64,000 nt of DNA from assembly GCA_029990175.1 (NCBI GenBank), contig JARKIP010000021.1, forward strand, positions 21,643,501-21,707,500, read 5' to 3'. Origin of the DNA: Petunia secreta. Taxonomy: Eukaryota; Streptophyta; Magnoliopsida; Solanales; Solanaceae. Below, piece by piece: positions 11,232-22,959 of the stretch; position 1 is the first letter of the stretch, and each line of letters begins with the position of its first letter. The translations under genes were made by a program, and so were the position numbers. The notes under the pieces were generated by a model that worked only from the letters and a program-made list of their open reading frames with translations, had not been told where the DNA came from and did no database searches.

Positions 11232-12819
11232 AAGTGGTTATTGTTCTAAAATTTGGTGCTTTCCTTTTAGTGATAGAGGGCTTCCTCTGATTGGCTACCT
11301 ATCACATGATATCTTGTTAAATCTGGGGGTCAAGGCAATTCAAAAATCATTACAGGCCGAAGAACTCCTGATCATTGTCATAGGATCTGTTGGACTCCAG
11401 TTTCAAGTCTTTGTATGTGATGGTTTCGTCAATATCAATTAGGTTTGTTATGTGTCATTCTGGTTCAAATGCCAGTCTGTCAGATATTAAATATCTAAGT
11501 GGTATGTTCAGTCCAGATAACATGGCTAACACCCATGGAATTGTTGTAATTTGGCATTGTAAATTATGCACATGAATCTCCTATTGGTTTCACCTGCATA
11601 GTGTATTGTCTTTAACTCGCCTTGCTTTCTAGGTGTTTCACAGATGTTATTGTAGGTAAGCTTTTATTTCTCGTGCATACCCTAGGTTTCCTTACCTTGC
11701 TTTCCCTCAATAGTCCGATGCAAGTGGCTTCACCGTTTAGTGGTGTTGAAGTATTCTTGTGTTTATGTAGAGGCATGTGTTTTGAACTAATTGTGTTCTG
11801 CAAGTGCACACGAGGTTGGCTTAGGTTGCGAGGTTACTTTTTGGTTGGCTGTTGTTTGAAGCGACGAGCACTCTTGCCAATGTTGATTGTTTTCTTCACT
11901 GGATTTGGTGAATCATAGTTCAGTGGATTGATTATTGTGGAGAAAGAAGAAAAAATTTGTGATAATACGAAAGAGAAAGGGATAGACAGTAGGCGCTGTT
12001 TAATTCTGTGCTTTTGGAATCATTTTTTTAAATCATATGTTGGTGGATACTTGCAACCTTTCACTAGCAAGGTACAGGTTAACTTTGTCATGCTTTTTGA
12101 GCTAATGTTGTTCGTACCTTGTTATTATGGCTACTGAAAGACTCGTCACTACCATTATTTGTTTGGTTGCTCGAGAGATCTGGTCGATGTGAAATCTGAC
12201 CAGCAAGATAAATTGCAGCTTTAAACCTGGTGGAACACTTCCTCTGTTATCATTAAGGTCATAATCATAGGGTAGTCGATTCAATAAGTAAAGACATGAA
12301 TGAGCTCTGTGATTTCCTTGGGTAAATACTGAAGTAATCATCAAAGGCGATGCTATATTCTTAAGCTCAGTGACAATTAATCAAACTCATTCATTCTGAT
12401 GGAAACGGAGGAATAAACGCGGGATTCACCCATCAGAAGATAATAAAAAACAGGCAAGGTCCTAAAGCCATTTCCAGAAGTCATTACCACTGAAAGGGCC
12501 AAAGTGTTGCAATACACTCTCAAGTCTTCCATCATTGACATGTAAGATGATTATGCAATACGCTGCACAAATTACAAATGTAACTTTCAGTTGCATTCCC
12601 ACCTTTTAGTCACATTCTCAGAATGAAGTTCGGAGATTACCATATTATTACATCTAAATGCTGTTTACAAAAGTTATAAGGGGTTAATCCAAGATCAACC
12701 TCCTGTGTCACCTACAAGAACTTGCACGCTCATCGGACAACAAACTTTTCACCAAAAATCTCACCTCTCATTTTTAAAGGGAGGTTTCAATGTCTAAATG
12801 TTACTCTGATAAGCCTAAA
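11232..12819. other. Convergent intergenic stretch with the 3' UTRs of two genes
   Basis: The + strand gene ends at 11231 and the - strand gene ends at 12820. The first 350 bases or so are probably the 3' UTR of the A20/AN1 gene, and the last few hundred that of the PRELI-type gene. Short open frames occur in both directions but none carries a recognisable motif. No repeat or RNA gene is seen. Confidence 0.5.
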
Positions 12820-13392
12820 CTAGTAAGAACTTGGTCTCGCTGAAATGCCACGGGATTCAGCTTCTAGGTACTTGCACATACGCTCCATAACCTCTCTACC
12901 CTTTGCGCTGTTTGCCTGGAACTTCTCCACACATTTCTGCTCTATTTTTTCAGCCATAGAAGCTAGTGCTGACAAGGGCTTAATCTTAATACTAGTTTCC
13001 TGCTTGCAGATTGTCCATGAATTTGGATTGTCAGGATGGGGATCATATCTAATTTTCTCCTCCACCTCGATAAAATTCTGGAGACTAATGTTGCGAGTCG
13101 AGAGTTGCATTGACTTAGATTGTGCATCAACCACAGTTGATTCAACGCAGTGGCAGATATCTTGACCAATGATTTTGTGAATAAACCACGGCCCTGGTGC
13201 ATGTATAGTGATGGCACGAGTTGTGTAGAGCTTCCCTGAGCTGGAGTCGAGCTTGTGATTCAATGTATCAACCTCAAGGATGTGGGATAAAGCACGCTTG
13301 TTCTCAGGATCAGCAAACTTGCGCCACGATGCAGAAGTCACTCGTTCCCATGGGTGCTTGTAAATATGCTCTTGTGAATATGCTCTGACCAT
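12820..13392 (-). CDS. PRELI/MSF1 domain protein (mitochondrial lipid-transfer type)
   Basis: This is a complete 190-residue coding region without introns. It begins with the typical PRELI/MSF1 start, Met-Val-Arg-Ala-Tyr-Ser-Gln-Glu-His, followed by the Pro-Trp-Glu-Arg-Val and Trp-Arg-Lys-Phe-Asp/Ala-x-Pro motifs. It contains the His-Ala-Pro-Gly-Pro-Trp-Phe segment, a serine/threonine-rich beta-strand region with Ser-Thr-Arg-Asn, and a C-terminal amphipathic helix (from about residue 150). In yeast and animals, proteins of this fold (Ups/PRELI) shuttle phospholipids across the mitochondrial intermembrane space with a small twin-Cys partner. The plant members are little studied, so the role here is inferred from the family. 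The length is as expected and no motif is missing. A splice acceptor 23 bases upstream implies a leader intron. Confidence 0.93.
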   Translation of the reverse strand: MVRAYSQEHIYKHPWERVTSASWRKFADPENKRALSHILEVDTLNHKLDSSSGKLYTTRAITIHAPGPWFIHKIIGQDICHCVESTVVDAQSKSMQLSTRNISLQNFIEVEEKIRYDPHPDNPNSWTICKQETSIKIKPLSALASMAEKIEQKCVEKFQANSAKGREVMERMCKYLEAESRGISARPSSY

Positions 13393-14040
13393 CTTGCCTT
13401 CTTGGTGTTTTAAACCTGCACAAGCAAGAATTCAGCAAGTCAAGTAAATTCAACTTTTCTTTGCAGAACAGAGTTGGCTGCAGACTAATCAATAAACATT
13501 GGTTTGTCAAAAAGCATTTGCAAAATAGTTAAATTCTGAAGCACAGTTCATGCCATTTAGATGCATATATCTGTTTAGCAAGTTCACTTATGACTTCCTT
13601 TCCTTGAGCAATCATATAAATACCGAAGTACTGGTTTTATGAGAACATGTCGTGAATTCCCACTTAATATTGATGTTCAGGAGTAGGAACATTAGAGGGG
13701 AAAGTAAATAGTACAGCAGCAAGAAACAAGCTGGCATCGTTCTTCTTGCTGCAGCACCACTTAACTTCCTTCTCAAATTGACTACCATTTCTTGTTCACT
13801 TGCTTAATAACCCAAAAACTCAGAGAAACAAGACCAACTTCTGTTCTCACTCGCATGACATTGAAGACCATCTTATTCCTTGATTCCCACATATGCTTTC
13901 CCAAAATTCAAGTACAACTGAATCATCGCTCAGAGCCTATCCGAACAAAACCTGTGCACCTCATTGAGCTCGCAGAAACATGAATCAACCTAACTATTCA
14001 AATAGTTTCAACACAATACTTATAGACCTATCATATATCC

Positions 14041-14231
14041 TTTTTTTTAATAACCGCAAAAACACCAAGAGCCAAAATGATTTGAAACTCGATAGATAAT
14101 GGGCCGCCCATCAATCCTTCTCCGCATAAATAAATACCAAGCTTTAGTCTGCAGGGTTCGTACCCGTAACGTTCACCTAACCCACAAATCACAAGCTTAC
14201 GCTCTTACCACTAGACAAAAGCCCTCGGACA
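14041..14231 (-). mobile_element. tRNA-derived SINE (SolS type), with both promoter boxes
   Basis: Read on the - strand the element has a box A (TAGTGGTAAGAGC, 14201-14213) and a box B (GGTACGAACCC, 14154-14164) at tRNA-like spacing, then a short body and a poly-A end that appears as the T-run at 14041. This is the head of a SolS SINE. A clear target duplication was not found. It lies in the leader intron of the PRELI-type gene. Confidence 0.75.
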
Positions 14232-14956
14232 TAAACACAAATCCAAAATTTCCAACAAGCTCACTGAACTATCCACTTTGTTTTTTGGTTAAATGAAAAT
14301 TTTTATTCAACCAACTGGAATTTTGTACATCCACCTGCTCATTGGACTCTAAAGCAGGATCTCAAAAAATTCCTATCTAGATACTAATACAGTTCAGTGC
14401 TGGCCTATAGTCAAGCACTTCAAACTGTTAACAATCCACTTGTTTACAAATACAAACAGTACTTTTAGGGTTTCTAGAACCACCTATGGGTGGATGCAGA
14501 AGCCAGCCTATGGCTTCCACACAACCCAGTAACAAATGCACAAACTCCGTATTTGTATTAATTGGTAATAACAATCTATTCAAAGCCCAGTAAACAAAAA
14601 GGGTAATGGTCTAAAACCCATCGACTTAAAATCCTGGATCTGCCTCTGCATATAACCCATCAAAGTGCAAGAACACAAATCACATAGCAAATTCAAACAG
14701 ATACCCCATAAGGGTATTTTCTTCAAAGTACTTCATAACAGTCATTAATCCATCAAGATTAACACTAATTCAGCAATATTTATTCAAATAATTTAATTTT
14801 AACAGCTGAATATTTTATCATACCCACCTGCATTCAGCTTAAAACATATCAAATACTATAAAATTATCTAAAAATTGTCAAACTAAAGAACATTATCGAT
14901 AATTATAAAATTAGAAGAATCAGACATAAATCTTAAAAGGGTCTTCAAGAATTTAC

Positions 14957-14958
14957 AA

Positions 14959-14987
<29 letters not shown>
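14957..14987. repeat. Poly-A tract
   Basis: About 30 As broken by one G, within the leader intron of the PRELI-type gene. Nothing around it identifies a retroposed sequence. Confidence 0.8.
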
Positions 14988-14989
<2 letters not shown>

Positions 14990-15117
14990 CAAGAGAGAGA
15001 CAAATTCATACCAATTCTTTCAAAAAAATTCAATGCAGGAGCTGAAATAGACAATTGATATAAAGGTAAATTGAACTTTAAAAAATATCAATAATTAAAA
15101 TAATAAAGAGGGCTTAC

Positions 15118-15210
15118 GGATTTTATGAGAGACTAGCAGATCAAAGTTTCTTGTTTAACAAGTGATTTGTGATTTGTTTGGCACTAATGGAAATAGAAAA
15201 TAAAGGCAAT
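15118..15210 (-). promoter_or_regulatory. Probable first (untranslated) exon of the PRELI-type gene
   Basis: The - strand donor at 15117 marks the 3' limit of the exon. The stretch up to about 15200 is CA- and CT-rich on the - strand, as plant leaders often are. The transcription start and promoter lie somewhere to the right and cannot be fixed. Confidence 0.4.
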
Positions 15211-18200
15211 GCCGGTACCCTTTAACTGTGTGTGTATAATATATGTGTGATGCTTTGCACGATATTTTTCCCTTTTTCTTTTCTTGGCGGTCACACTAGT
15301 GTATGCACACCCTAGAGCTGTTACTATTGAAAACTTGACACGTCTACTTGTTAATTTATCCCTATAGGAAAAAATTGGAAACAAAGGTTCCCCGCAATCT
15401 TAAATTTTTATGATATTTGTGTATTACCTAAAATTTGCATTCAAGTTTAACAATAAAATTTATAGTAGTTTTTAGGGCACAAGGATCTTTTATATCATGA
15501 TGTTAGGGCACGATATATAAATCTGTGCCGTTAAAATTAGTTGATAAACTATTAGTAATACGGAATCAATCAAAGTGATTATGATCAATGTAAAATAATA
15601 TGATGACACGTGTAACTTCAAACCAATAATTTGACTTGTGTCTTTTATGTAAATAACTAGTGTCGTGAGCCTGTGCTAAGCACAGGCCCAATATTTTTTT
15701 GGTTTTTCTTTTTTTAGGAAATTTATACTACTTGAATAATAGTTAGGCCCTTTAAATAAAAAATTAATTATTTTTGGTATATTTTATACATATTCATCTA
15801 TATTATGACGTAATAAGTGTATATTTTATGCAAATTAATAGATATACCAGCTCCAAACTTAATGCTGAATTCATTTTATAGTTTTTCCTTACTCTATTTT
15901 TGTGCAGTATCATATAACTATTTTATGATGCATTATTGTTAAATGATGCTTCTGTTGCTCATTTTTTATATATGTATTTTTGCTCGATTAACTCAAATTC
16001 GTGTGCGAAAGTTTACTTTGGGATAAAATGGTCCCTTTTAAAGCTAATTTTATTAGCAAAGTTGGAATTCAAGACTTCTAGTTATGGATAAAGAAGTATA
16101 AATGATGAAAATATATATTACTAATTAACTATAGTTAAGTTAAAAAAACATCTCAAGCACATAATATAACTTCACGACAACTTGTGGCCTTCTTGATGGA
16201 GTATTCCCAGCTTTTATTTGAATAATGCTATCTTTACCTACTTTTAACTCGAAAAGCTTTTGGCTACCAAATGCATGTCATTCCTCTATTTAGCGACATT
16301 GGCATTACTATGTTTTAGGGTATTTTTATGATGAAATATACTATATAATTTTTCCATGAAGAAGCTTATTTGTTTCTTTATGTATCCAAACTAATGAAAA
16401 GTATGTATATTATTTTGTTTTCCTTGTTTTGCTCACTCGAATCAATTCGAGTATTGAAAATGATATTACTTTAGCCTTGTACTGCGCTCTGACCGCTGCT
16501 TGGTGTGAAATTTCATACCTTCCTTTCTTTTAACTTCCTTTCATAAGCAAGTAAATTTCAACGCATTCATGAGGCAAATTTTGTGATAGTGAACTTTTAA
16601 GGACTCGGCAAAGATATGCATTGTAAGAGGCCTAGATACACGATATTGAAACAATGTATCTTGAAACATAATAAATCCAACAAGTTTCAACGAAAACAAC
16701 CACACAATCTTCATGGATTATCAACCATTTCTGAAAATGCCTATGATCAAGCATTAATCCTTAATGTTCAACTCAATAGGGATCAGTCTTTGAAGCTCCT
16801 TGATCTCCGGCCATCTGTATGAAAAACTTCGCAACCAAAGCATATTGCAAACCTTCTTGACTAATGAACTCTGTTAAAATCAGTTAAATTTCATTGTATA
16901 GTGGTCTCTCGATGCAATAACTCAATAGGTTTGAGTAATATAGGAATTTGTGGATAAGTAGCATCTGCGCAGAAGATGTATATAGAAAGAAAGAGGCATA
17001 AAAGTGGATCATTTCTCCCTCTTAATACACCTTTGTGGTAAAAAATAATTCCATAACCAAGTTAACATCCCACGTAATGTCTTTGGAATGCAGAAAGCTA
17101 TTTGTTTAAACCTGCAATTTGATGATTGTTTAGTTGATGATCATTGAGTTAGATTTAAATTTTTGTTTCTAGTGATGAACTAATGATAAGTTTCACCAAT
17201 AGGGTCACTAAACATGAAGAAAGATGGGTATTTCCTATGGTTATAAGTTCTTTGTGTTTTTGTAAGATATACCAATAACAATAGAATACGATACAATGGG
17301 TTACAACCATCCAAACAAGCTGTATCACAACCATCCAAACAAGTTGGTAGTGATGGTGAACAATAATGAGGATATAATTTCTTTCAAAAAAAAATTATAA
17401 AATCAATTAAATGTTTGTATACTGCAAAGGACAAATTAGTTAGATCACAAATTTTACACTAATAAAAAATATATTGAAAACTATTATGAAAATAATCAAG
17501 ATAAGGTATGCAAACGTAATATCGTGAACGACAAGGGAAATTGTATTTAAAATCTAAACTTGAGGCGAGTTTTTGAAATTATGCCTTTAGTTTTAAGGTT
17601 GTAATAACTTTGTAGGTTATTTGTGTAAATTGAATGACGTTATTGATACAAACCAAACATGAGTGACTTTGATAGAAAAATTTTCAAACTTGAATGACCA
17701 TATAAGTTATTAACTCGTAAATCAATTCATTTGTTAACAACTACAATTTGATGCGTACGTTATGTATTTTCGACTTACCTTTCCATTGTCACTGCACGAC
17801 TTGGCTAACTTCTTTGTGGTTGGGGTCTTTATTTTTGGGAGGGGAGAAGTACAATGTATCGGAATGAATGATGGCGAAAAAACAAGAAAAAAGACTTGAC
17901 ATTTGATAATAACTTACATGACATAGTGATGAGAATAGTTAGTTGTCCAGCAAAAATTTTGTGATGACACCACACCACCCTTGTTAAATAGTTGAGGAGA
18001 CAGTTTTCAAAATCATCATTGAATCAGAAGTTGCCACACATTATCAACGATAAAATTCAAGGGGAAAAATCTAATCAAGATGTCTACTTAATTCCATCAC
18101 ACTTTTGCTTTGAAGAATTTTACTCTGTTAAGCATCAGATATCCAGTCAAGTACTGACCTGCTAGCATAAGCTTGCCACTTCTTCCCACATCGGATATGT

Positions 18201-19512
18201 AAAAGAATTCTTTAATGTTTATATGCAAAACTTCATTACATGACAGAAAAGTAAAACTTCCGGGGCCACATGGGATGTACGCCGAAGGCTTGTATACTGT
18301 GGACCACGTCATGCACGATGAGATTGGAGTGCTGCTGTGAAATGTCTGATTTGCCCTCATGGTCGGCAAGCATGTTGACCATGAGGTGCTTATTGCCATT
18401 TATATATAGAGAATAGATTTTTCATTATGTAATTCTTAATGGTAAATTTGCACTCAATTATTTCAGTAAAAAACAAACGAAGATAAACGCCATATGTGAG
18501 AATTATAGTTGACATTGAGTTCTTCTTCAAGATCGATCTAAAGGCACATGAAAGTTCAGATTCAACACTTCACAAGGCACTCCTTTTTTTTCTTTTTTCC
18601 GAGAAGTACACCACACTGTTTCTCAAATTGATGAAAACAAGGAGCGATCCAGAGAAGCTATCGCTCATGATCAAATAAATTACTAGGAGGTCTACCATCC
18701 TGCACTCGAGACACTGCGTCAACTCTCAAATTTTTGAAGTGTAATTTCATTTTGTCGGATTGTTTTGAGACATTATAGTTGACACGGTCAACTTGAAAAA
18801 GCAAACAAATGTCAGTCAAAAAAATTGTTACAATAAAGGACAAGAGAAGAAAATACTTGAAAATGCAATTCGCTCTATTCCAATAGTATATCATTTTGGT
18901 TAGGTACACGATACCAATACATTGACGATCACAGCTTAATCAATGATCAATTTGTGTTACATCACTTGTCCAAATTCCAAACTTAATTGTACGTTTATAG
19001 CCCGTACAGTGTCTGTATTCCACCTCAATGTTGAACAGGATACTTTTTCACCCATTTCAAATTAGTCAACGGGACAATTATACTCAACCTCTAAACGTTT
19101 AAAACATCCATAGATGTGTTTGTACTAACCAAAACATCAAATTCTTAAAAAAATGAAATCAATTACATAAAAATATGGGAGTATTATTGGAGTACTACAC
19201 TAACAAAAATTATGACCTAACTCCAACTTGATTGGAGTTAACTATACATATCTTCAGTTCTTCACTTACTATATTACTCCATTTTGAACTCATCTAATGC
19301 TAAACTTATGCAGATTCAAATAAAAAGACTTAACATTTCTATATTTACTGGAGGTATATATCGTTTCACTACCTTTCTCATCAAGTTAAAACTAGGATTC
19401 CACTTTTGTTATTTAAGATCAGGTGTAGCTTAATTCCAATTAAGTTGAGCCTCCTGTACAAATTCTTTTTGTTCATATCATTTCATTTGCGTTCATTATA
19501 GTCTAATATAAT
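15211..19512. other. AT-rich intergenic DNA without a recognisable gene
   Basis: No coding frame in these 4.3 kb carries a known motif. A 100-codon frame on the - strand (18097-18399) has a neighbouring frame (about 18240-18400) that looks protein-like over 50 codons, but I do not recognise it. A perfect hairpin lies at 15669-15687. A 17-base direct repeat (ACAACCATCCAAACAAG) occurs twice near 17303 and 17327. The rest looks like decayed intergenic sequence. Confidence 0.5.
15669..15687. repeat. Perfect short hairpin, possible transposon end
   Basis: GCCTGTGC and GCACAGGC form an eight-base stem around TAA, preceded by ACTAGTGTCGTGA. Similar stems next to CTAGT occur at the ends of several plant repeats. 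No partner end was found, so the identity is open. Confidence 0.4.
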
Positions 19513-19789
19513 ATTACCTCCGTCCCATTTTATGTGGCACCATTTGACTGGGCACGGAGTTTAACAAAATAGATTTTGATCTTGTAAAGTTTCAATTTTA
19601 CCGTTGAAAAAGTAAGAAAAAGAAGATTTGAGTAATAAAAAAGTTGTTGGTAGCTTTAAAAGTATGTAGAGCCCAATAAGGGTAAAATAGAGATGGTACA
19701 TTAAATAGGTGTCAAATAAGGAAAGATGTCATTCATTTTGAGACAAATAAAAAAAAATGGTGCCATATAAATTGGTACAGAGAGAATAT
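19513..19789. mobile_element. Stowaway-like MITE, copy 1
   Basis: The ends are inverted copies of the CTCCGTCCC...TTTATGTGGCA motif that marks Stowaway-type MITEs of the Tc1/mariner group in Solanaceae. The interior matches the copy at 22668-22930 in the same orientation. The right end is decayed. It lies about 500 bp beyond the 3' end of the AN1 gene at 20297-20722. Confidence 0.8.
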
Positions 19790-20296
19790 ATCTTTTACTT
19801 TTTCTAAAAAGAAATGTCCCAATGAATGTATTGTATTTTAGAAGTTTCTATATTGAGCAATTTTTTGCCGATCATCAAGCTACGCGAACCTTCTTGTGTG
19901 TCCGACCTTAGAGAGAGACAATGAACAAAGCTCACACTAAAAAACCTTTAAAAAATAATAATTATATTAGAGATAAAATAAAGTATTGCTAAACTAAATT
20001 ATAGCTTCACCTTCTCAGCAATTTCTTTGAAAGTCGCAATTATGACCATTACCTCTACCGAATGCAACATACCACCACATAGGATTCCCCATCACAATAA
20101 CAAAAATACAAATAAAAATTCCAAAAATAAAAAAGTAAGAAAAAAGGCTTTCCACTAAATTATAATAATAACTTTAATGACAACAATACCCTTGTATGTT
20201 AATCAAATTTACAAACACAATACATTTCCAAATAATAATAAAAAAAAACTACCTAAAATGCAACCACCCACCCCCCAAAACCCATACCCACCCCCC
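19790..20296. other. Short intergenic stretch downstream of the AN1 gene
   Basis: AT-rich sequence between the MITE and the stop codon of the AN1 gene. It probably includes the 3' UTR of that gene. Nothing else is recognisable. Confidence 0.5.
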
Positions 20297-20722
20297 TTAG
20301 ACCTTAAGAATTTTAGCAGCTCTAACGACGGGATTTTCTCTAGCAATAGCTTCACGACCAGCAGCTTTATAATCAAAGCTACACTCATGACGATCGGAAT
20401 ACCTATGCTCCGAACAGAACACGTCACCACACCGGCACCGGAATCCGATCAACCCTACTTTTCTCCGACACCCTATCCCCGAACACCGATTCACTTCCCT
20501 TAGCCTTTTCAACGATCTCCGGCGAGAAGAATCTTCTAGATCCGATTTAGGTTCGGATACGAAGCTACTAGTAGATCTCGAATCATCGGAGATTTCCGCC
20601 GGCGTTGGTAAGGAGCTGCTGATCGACGGCGGAGATGACGGAGGAGGATTTGGAGTACGTAAAGGTATGGATTTTTGTGGAACTTTTAGCTCTGTTTCTT
20701 CTTTTTCTCTCTTTTGCGCCAT
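20297..20722 (-). CDS. AN1-only stress-associated zinc-finger protein (A20 finger absent)
   Basis: The protein has 141 residues in one exon. The ATG at 20722 gives the start Met-Ala-Gln-Lys-Arg-Glu-Lys-Glu-Glu-Thr-Glu, which matches the N-terminus of SAP5-type proteins. An upstream in-frame extension would need a TTG start. Where those proteins have an A20 finger, this one has a Pro/Ser-rich linker (residues 15-78) with no cysteines. The AN1 finger is complete: Cys80, Cys85, Cys96, Cys98, Cys103, His106, His112, Cys114. The basic Arg-Arg-Arg-Ser-Leu-Lys-Arg-Leu-Arg stretch (67-75) could aid nuclear entry. The family responds to abiotic stress. Without A20 the ubiquitin-binding role known for A20-bearing members is unlikely. 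No frame damage is seen, so it is probably a real gene. Confidence 0.9.
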   Translation of the reverse strand: MAQKREKEETELKVPQKSIPLRTPNPPPSSPPSISSSLPTPAEISDDSRSTSSFVSEPKSDLEDSSRRRSLKRLREVNRCSGIGCRRKVGLIGFRCRCGDVFCSEHRYSDRHECSFDYKAAGREAIARENPVVRAAKILKV

Positions 20723-21044
20723 TGATTCTTCTTGAGAATTCAAAGCTTTGAGAGGAAAATTTTGAGCTGTTTTTGGAAATGGAAATGTGGAATGGGGAAA
20801 GAGAAAGCTTGGGGGGTGGGTAGAGATAAGGCGTGTTTGGATGGGGTATGGGGAGGATTAAAAAAAGGAAAGATTATTAAAGAAAGATATACTACCAAAC
20901 ATTCAAAGTTCATGTACCACAACTTTTATTGGGAAAATAAAGTGAAATTGATCAATTTGTTGGTGTATTATTAGGGGGAATTGAGCAAATTTTGCACTTC
21001 ACTAGACTCATTAGGAAAATTTTATCCACTTGTCTATATGAGTA
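20723..21044. promoter_or_regulatory. Probable promoter and leader of the AN1-only gene
   Basis: Upstream of the ATG on the - strand the first 150 bases are rich in C and T, as in plant leaders. A possible TATA box (TATATC on the - strand) lies at about 20885-20890. No named stress element could be picked out with confidence. Confidence 0.35.
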
Positions 21045-21770
21045 GCATATTGTACCAACACTTGATTCGTCCTTCTATAGCTGTTTATTTAAATACTCAG
21101 ACTTTACAATGTAGGAAATCAAACTTAGAACATGTGCCTAACATATACTCCATCATAATTTGAACTTTTACCATTAGATTTAGACCAACATATTAGGTTA
21201 AATTTATGTTATTTCCTTTGATTCCTAATTGAGCTCGAACATGAATTTTACAATAATAAAAAGTTGAGGAAATCGATATTATACTTTTTTTTTTGTTTTA
21301 TCAATTATGGAGCTCGTACGTTGAGGATAATTTGATACATTAATTAAAAGAGATGTATAACTTTCTTTTCGAAGAATTTAAACACTGAAAATAATTTATT
21401 TGTCATATAGCATATTGTACCAACACAGTAAATAATTGATTCGTCCTTCTATAGTTGTTCTCTTAAATACTTGACTTTACTATGTAGTAAATCAAATTAG
21501 AATATGCGCATAACATATGTACATCATAATACGAACTTTTACCATTACACCAACATACTAGTTTAAATTTATTTTTTTTCCTTTGATTCCTAATTGAGCT
21601 CAAACATGAATTTTACAATAATAAAAAGTTGAGGAAATTGATTTCATACATTTTTTTCTCTTTATCAATTATGGAACTCGAACGTGAAAATAATTTTGTA
21701 CATTAGTTAAAAGAGATGTATAACTTTTTTCTCGAAGAATATAAAAATGTGAAAATCATTTATTTGTCAA
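21045..21770. repeat. Tandem duplication, two copies of about 365 bp
   Basis: Copy 1 (21045-21409) and copy 2 (21410-about 21770) both begin with GCATATTGTACCAACAC and share most bases, including CCTTTGATTCCTAATTGAGC and AGAGATGTATAACTTT. Small indels and substitutions separate them. There are no terminal inverted repeats or coding potential, so this looks like a simple segmental duplication upstream of the AN1-only gene. Confidence 0.88.
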
Positions 21771-22667
21771 TGAAAACAACGTTAATGTAACAATAATATA
21801 AGATGATTTATTTACCATAAGTGAGATAAACGAACAGTATAATCCGACAATAAAATTGAGCAATTTTGAGTTGTCAAAAACAATTTTGGACCTTTTCCAA
21901 AATATAAAAAACAATACAGCTGCTTTATTCATGCAAGTGGCGTATGAGGTCCTCATAGGAACGTGCAATACACGCGTTTGGTGAAATTAATCTAGATACC
22001 CTTTGACCAGAATGATATATCGGTGATGAACTGATGCCCATTAAAGCTAGCTAATGGTGGGGGTTTTTAGATGAGCCCTGACGTGTTGCTTCGTAGACAG
22101 AGGCAATGGTTAAGATGTCTCCTTTTGTCATTTTGCGTCATTAGGAAACAAGAGGGATGTTACGAGTTTCTTAATTAGCATTAGCACTAATTGTAAAGGA
22201 AAAGTTACTCTCAATTTCAAAATTCAGGCTATGAGGTGTCGAGGTGATGATTGTCAAAAGTATAAGGACACTGCAACTTCTCGTAACGTAACTAAGGTGA
22301 GATAATCTAACACAATCATGACGTCCACGATAAACATTTGGATTATATACAAAAAATAGGAGTATAACATAATATAGCATGGGGGCTGAAATTAAATTAA
22401 ACAAGATTATATTATAGATGGATCTGATTCTACTAGATTATAGATGAATCTGATTCTATTGGTTAAATAAGATTTTCTAACATATCTCTTATTATATAAT
22501 GAAGGTAGTGGCGAAGTCGTAAATTCAAATAAGAAGATTCAAAATGTATTATCATGACATATCTAGGAGTTGAACATACGACCTCGTGTAATTTTTGAAA
22601 TCCAAATACCCACTATACGAACATTTGAACTCTTTCCATATGCCTAGGGGACAACAAAAAAAAATTA
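21771..22667. other. AT-rich intergenic stretch
   Basis: No gene is recognisable. A short tandem pair lies at about 22413-22462, in which ATAGATGGATCTGATTCTA recurs once with a few changes. The rest is anonymous. Confidence 0.5.
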
Positions 22668-22930
22668 CTACCTCCGTCCCAAATTATGTGGCGGTATTTG
22701 ACTTAACACGAAGTTTAAGAAATAGAAGTTGACTTTGTAAATGTTTAAATTTACCCTTGAAAAAGTAAGAGAGAGAAGATTGTAGTAATCAAAAAGTTGT
22801 TTGTGGCTTTTAAAGTAAGTAGGACCCAATAGGGGTAAAATAGAGATAGTGCATTAAATAGTTGACAAATAAGGAAATGTGACATTGTCCCAAAAAGGAA
22901 AGTGTGACACATAAATTGGGACAGAGGGAG
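22668..22930. mobile_element. Stowaway-like MITE, copy 2
   Basis: The left end CTACCTCCGTCCC and the right end GGGACAGAGGGAG are inverted repeats, flanked by TA on both sides (22666-22667, 22931-22932) as expected for Tc1/mariner-type MITEs. The interior aligns with copy 1 at 19513-19789. Confidence 0.87.
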
Positions 22931-22959
22931 TAGTTTCTTACTTTATTTGCATTATATAA

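Larger units (their letters stand above)
13416..15117 (-). other. Leader intron of the PRELI-type gene
   Basis: On the - strand the sequence CTTGTGCAG ends at 13416, just before the short leader that leads to the ATG, and GTAAGCC starts at 15117 as a good donor. This gives an intron of about 1.7 kb in the 5' UTR. It holds a SINE (14041-14231) and a long A-tract (14957-14987). Between these the sequence is AT-rich with nothing recognisable. Confidence 0.55.

Noticed and set aside
18097..18399. A 100-codon frame on the - strand, with a protein-like neighbouring frame
   Set aside because: No family is recognised, there is no supporting exon structure and the surroundings are anonymous AT-rich DNA. 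It was left as part of the intergenic entry.
20723..20743. A longer start for the AN1-only protein
   Set aside because: The upstream seven codons begin with TTG, not ATG. The ATG at 20722 gives the conserved family start.
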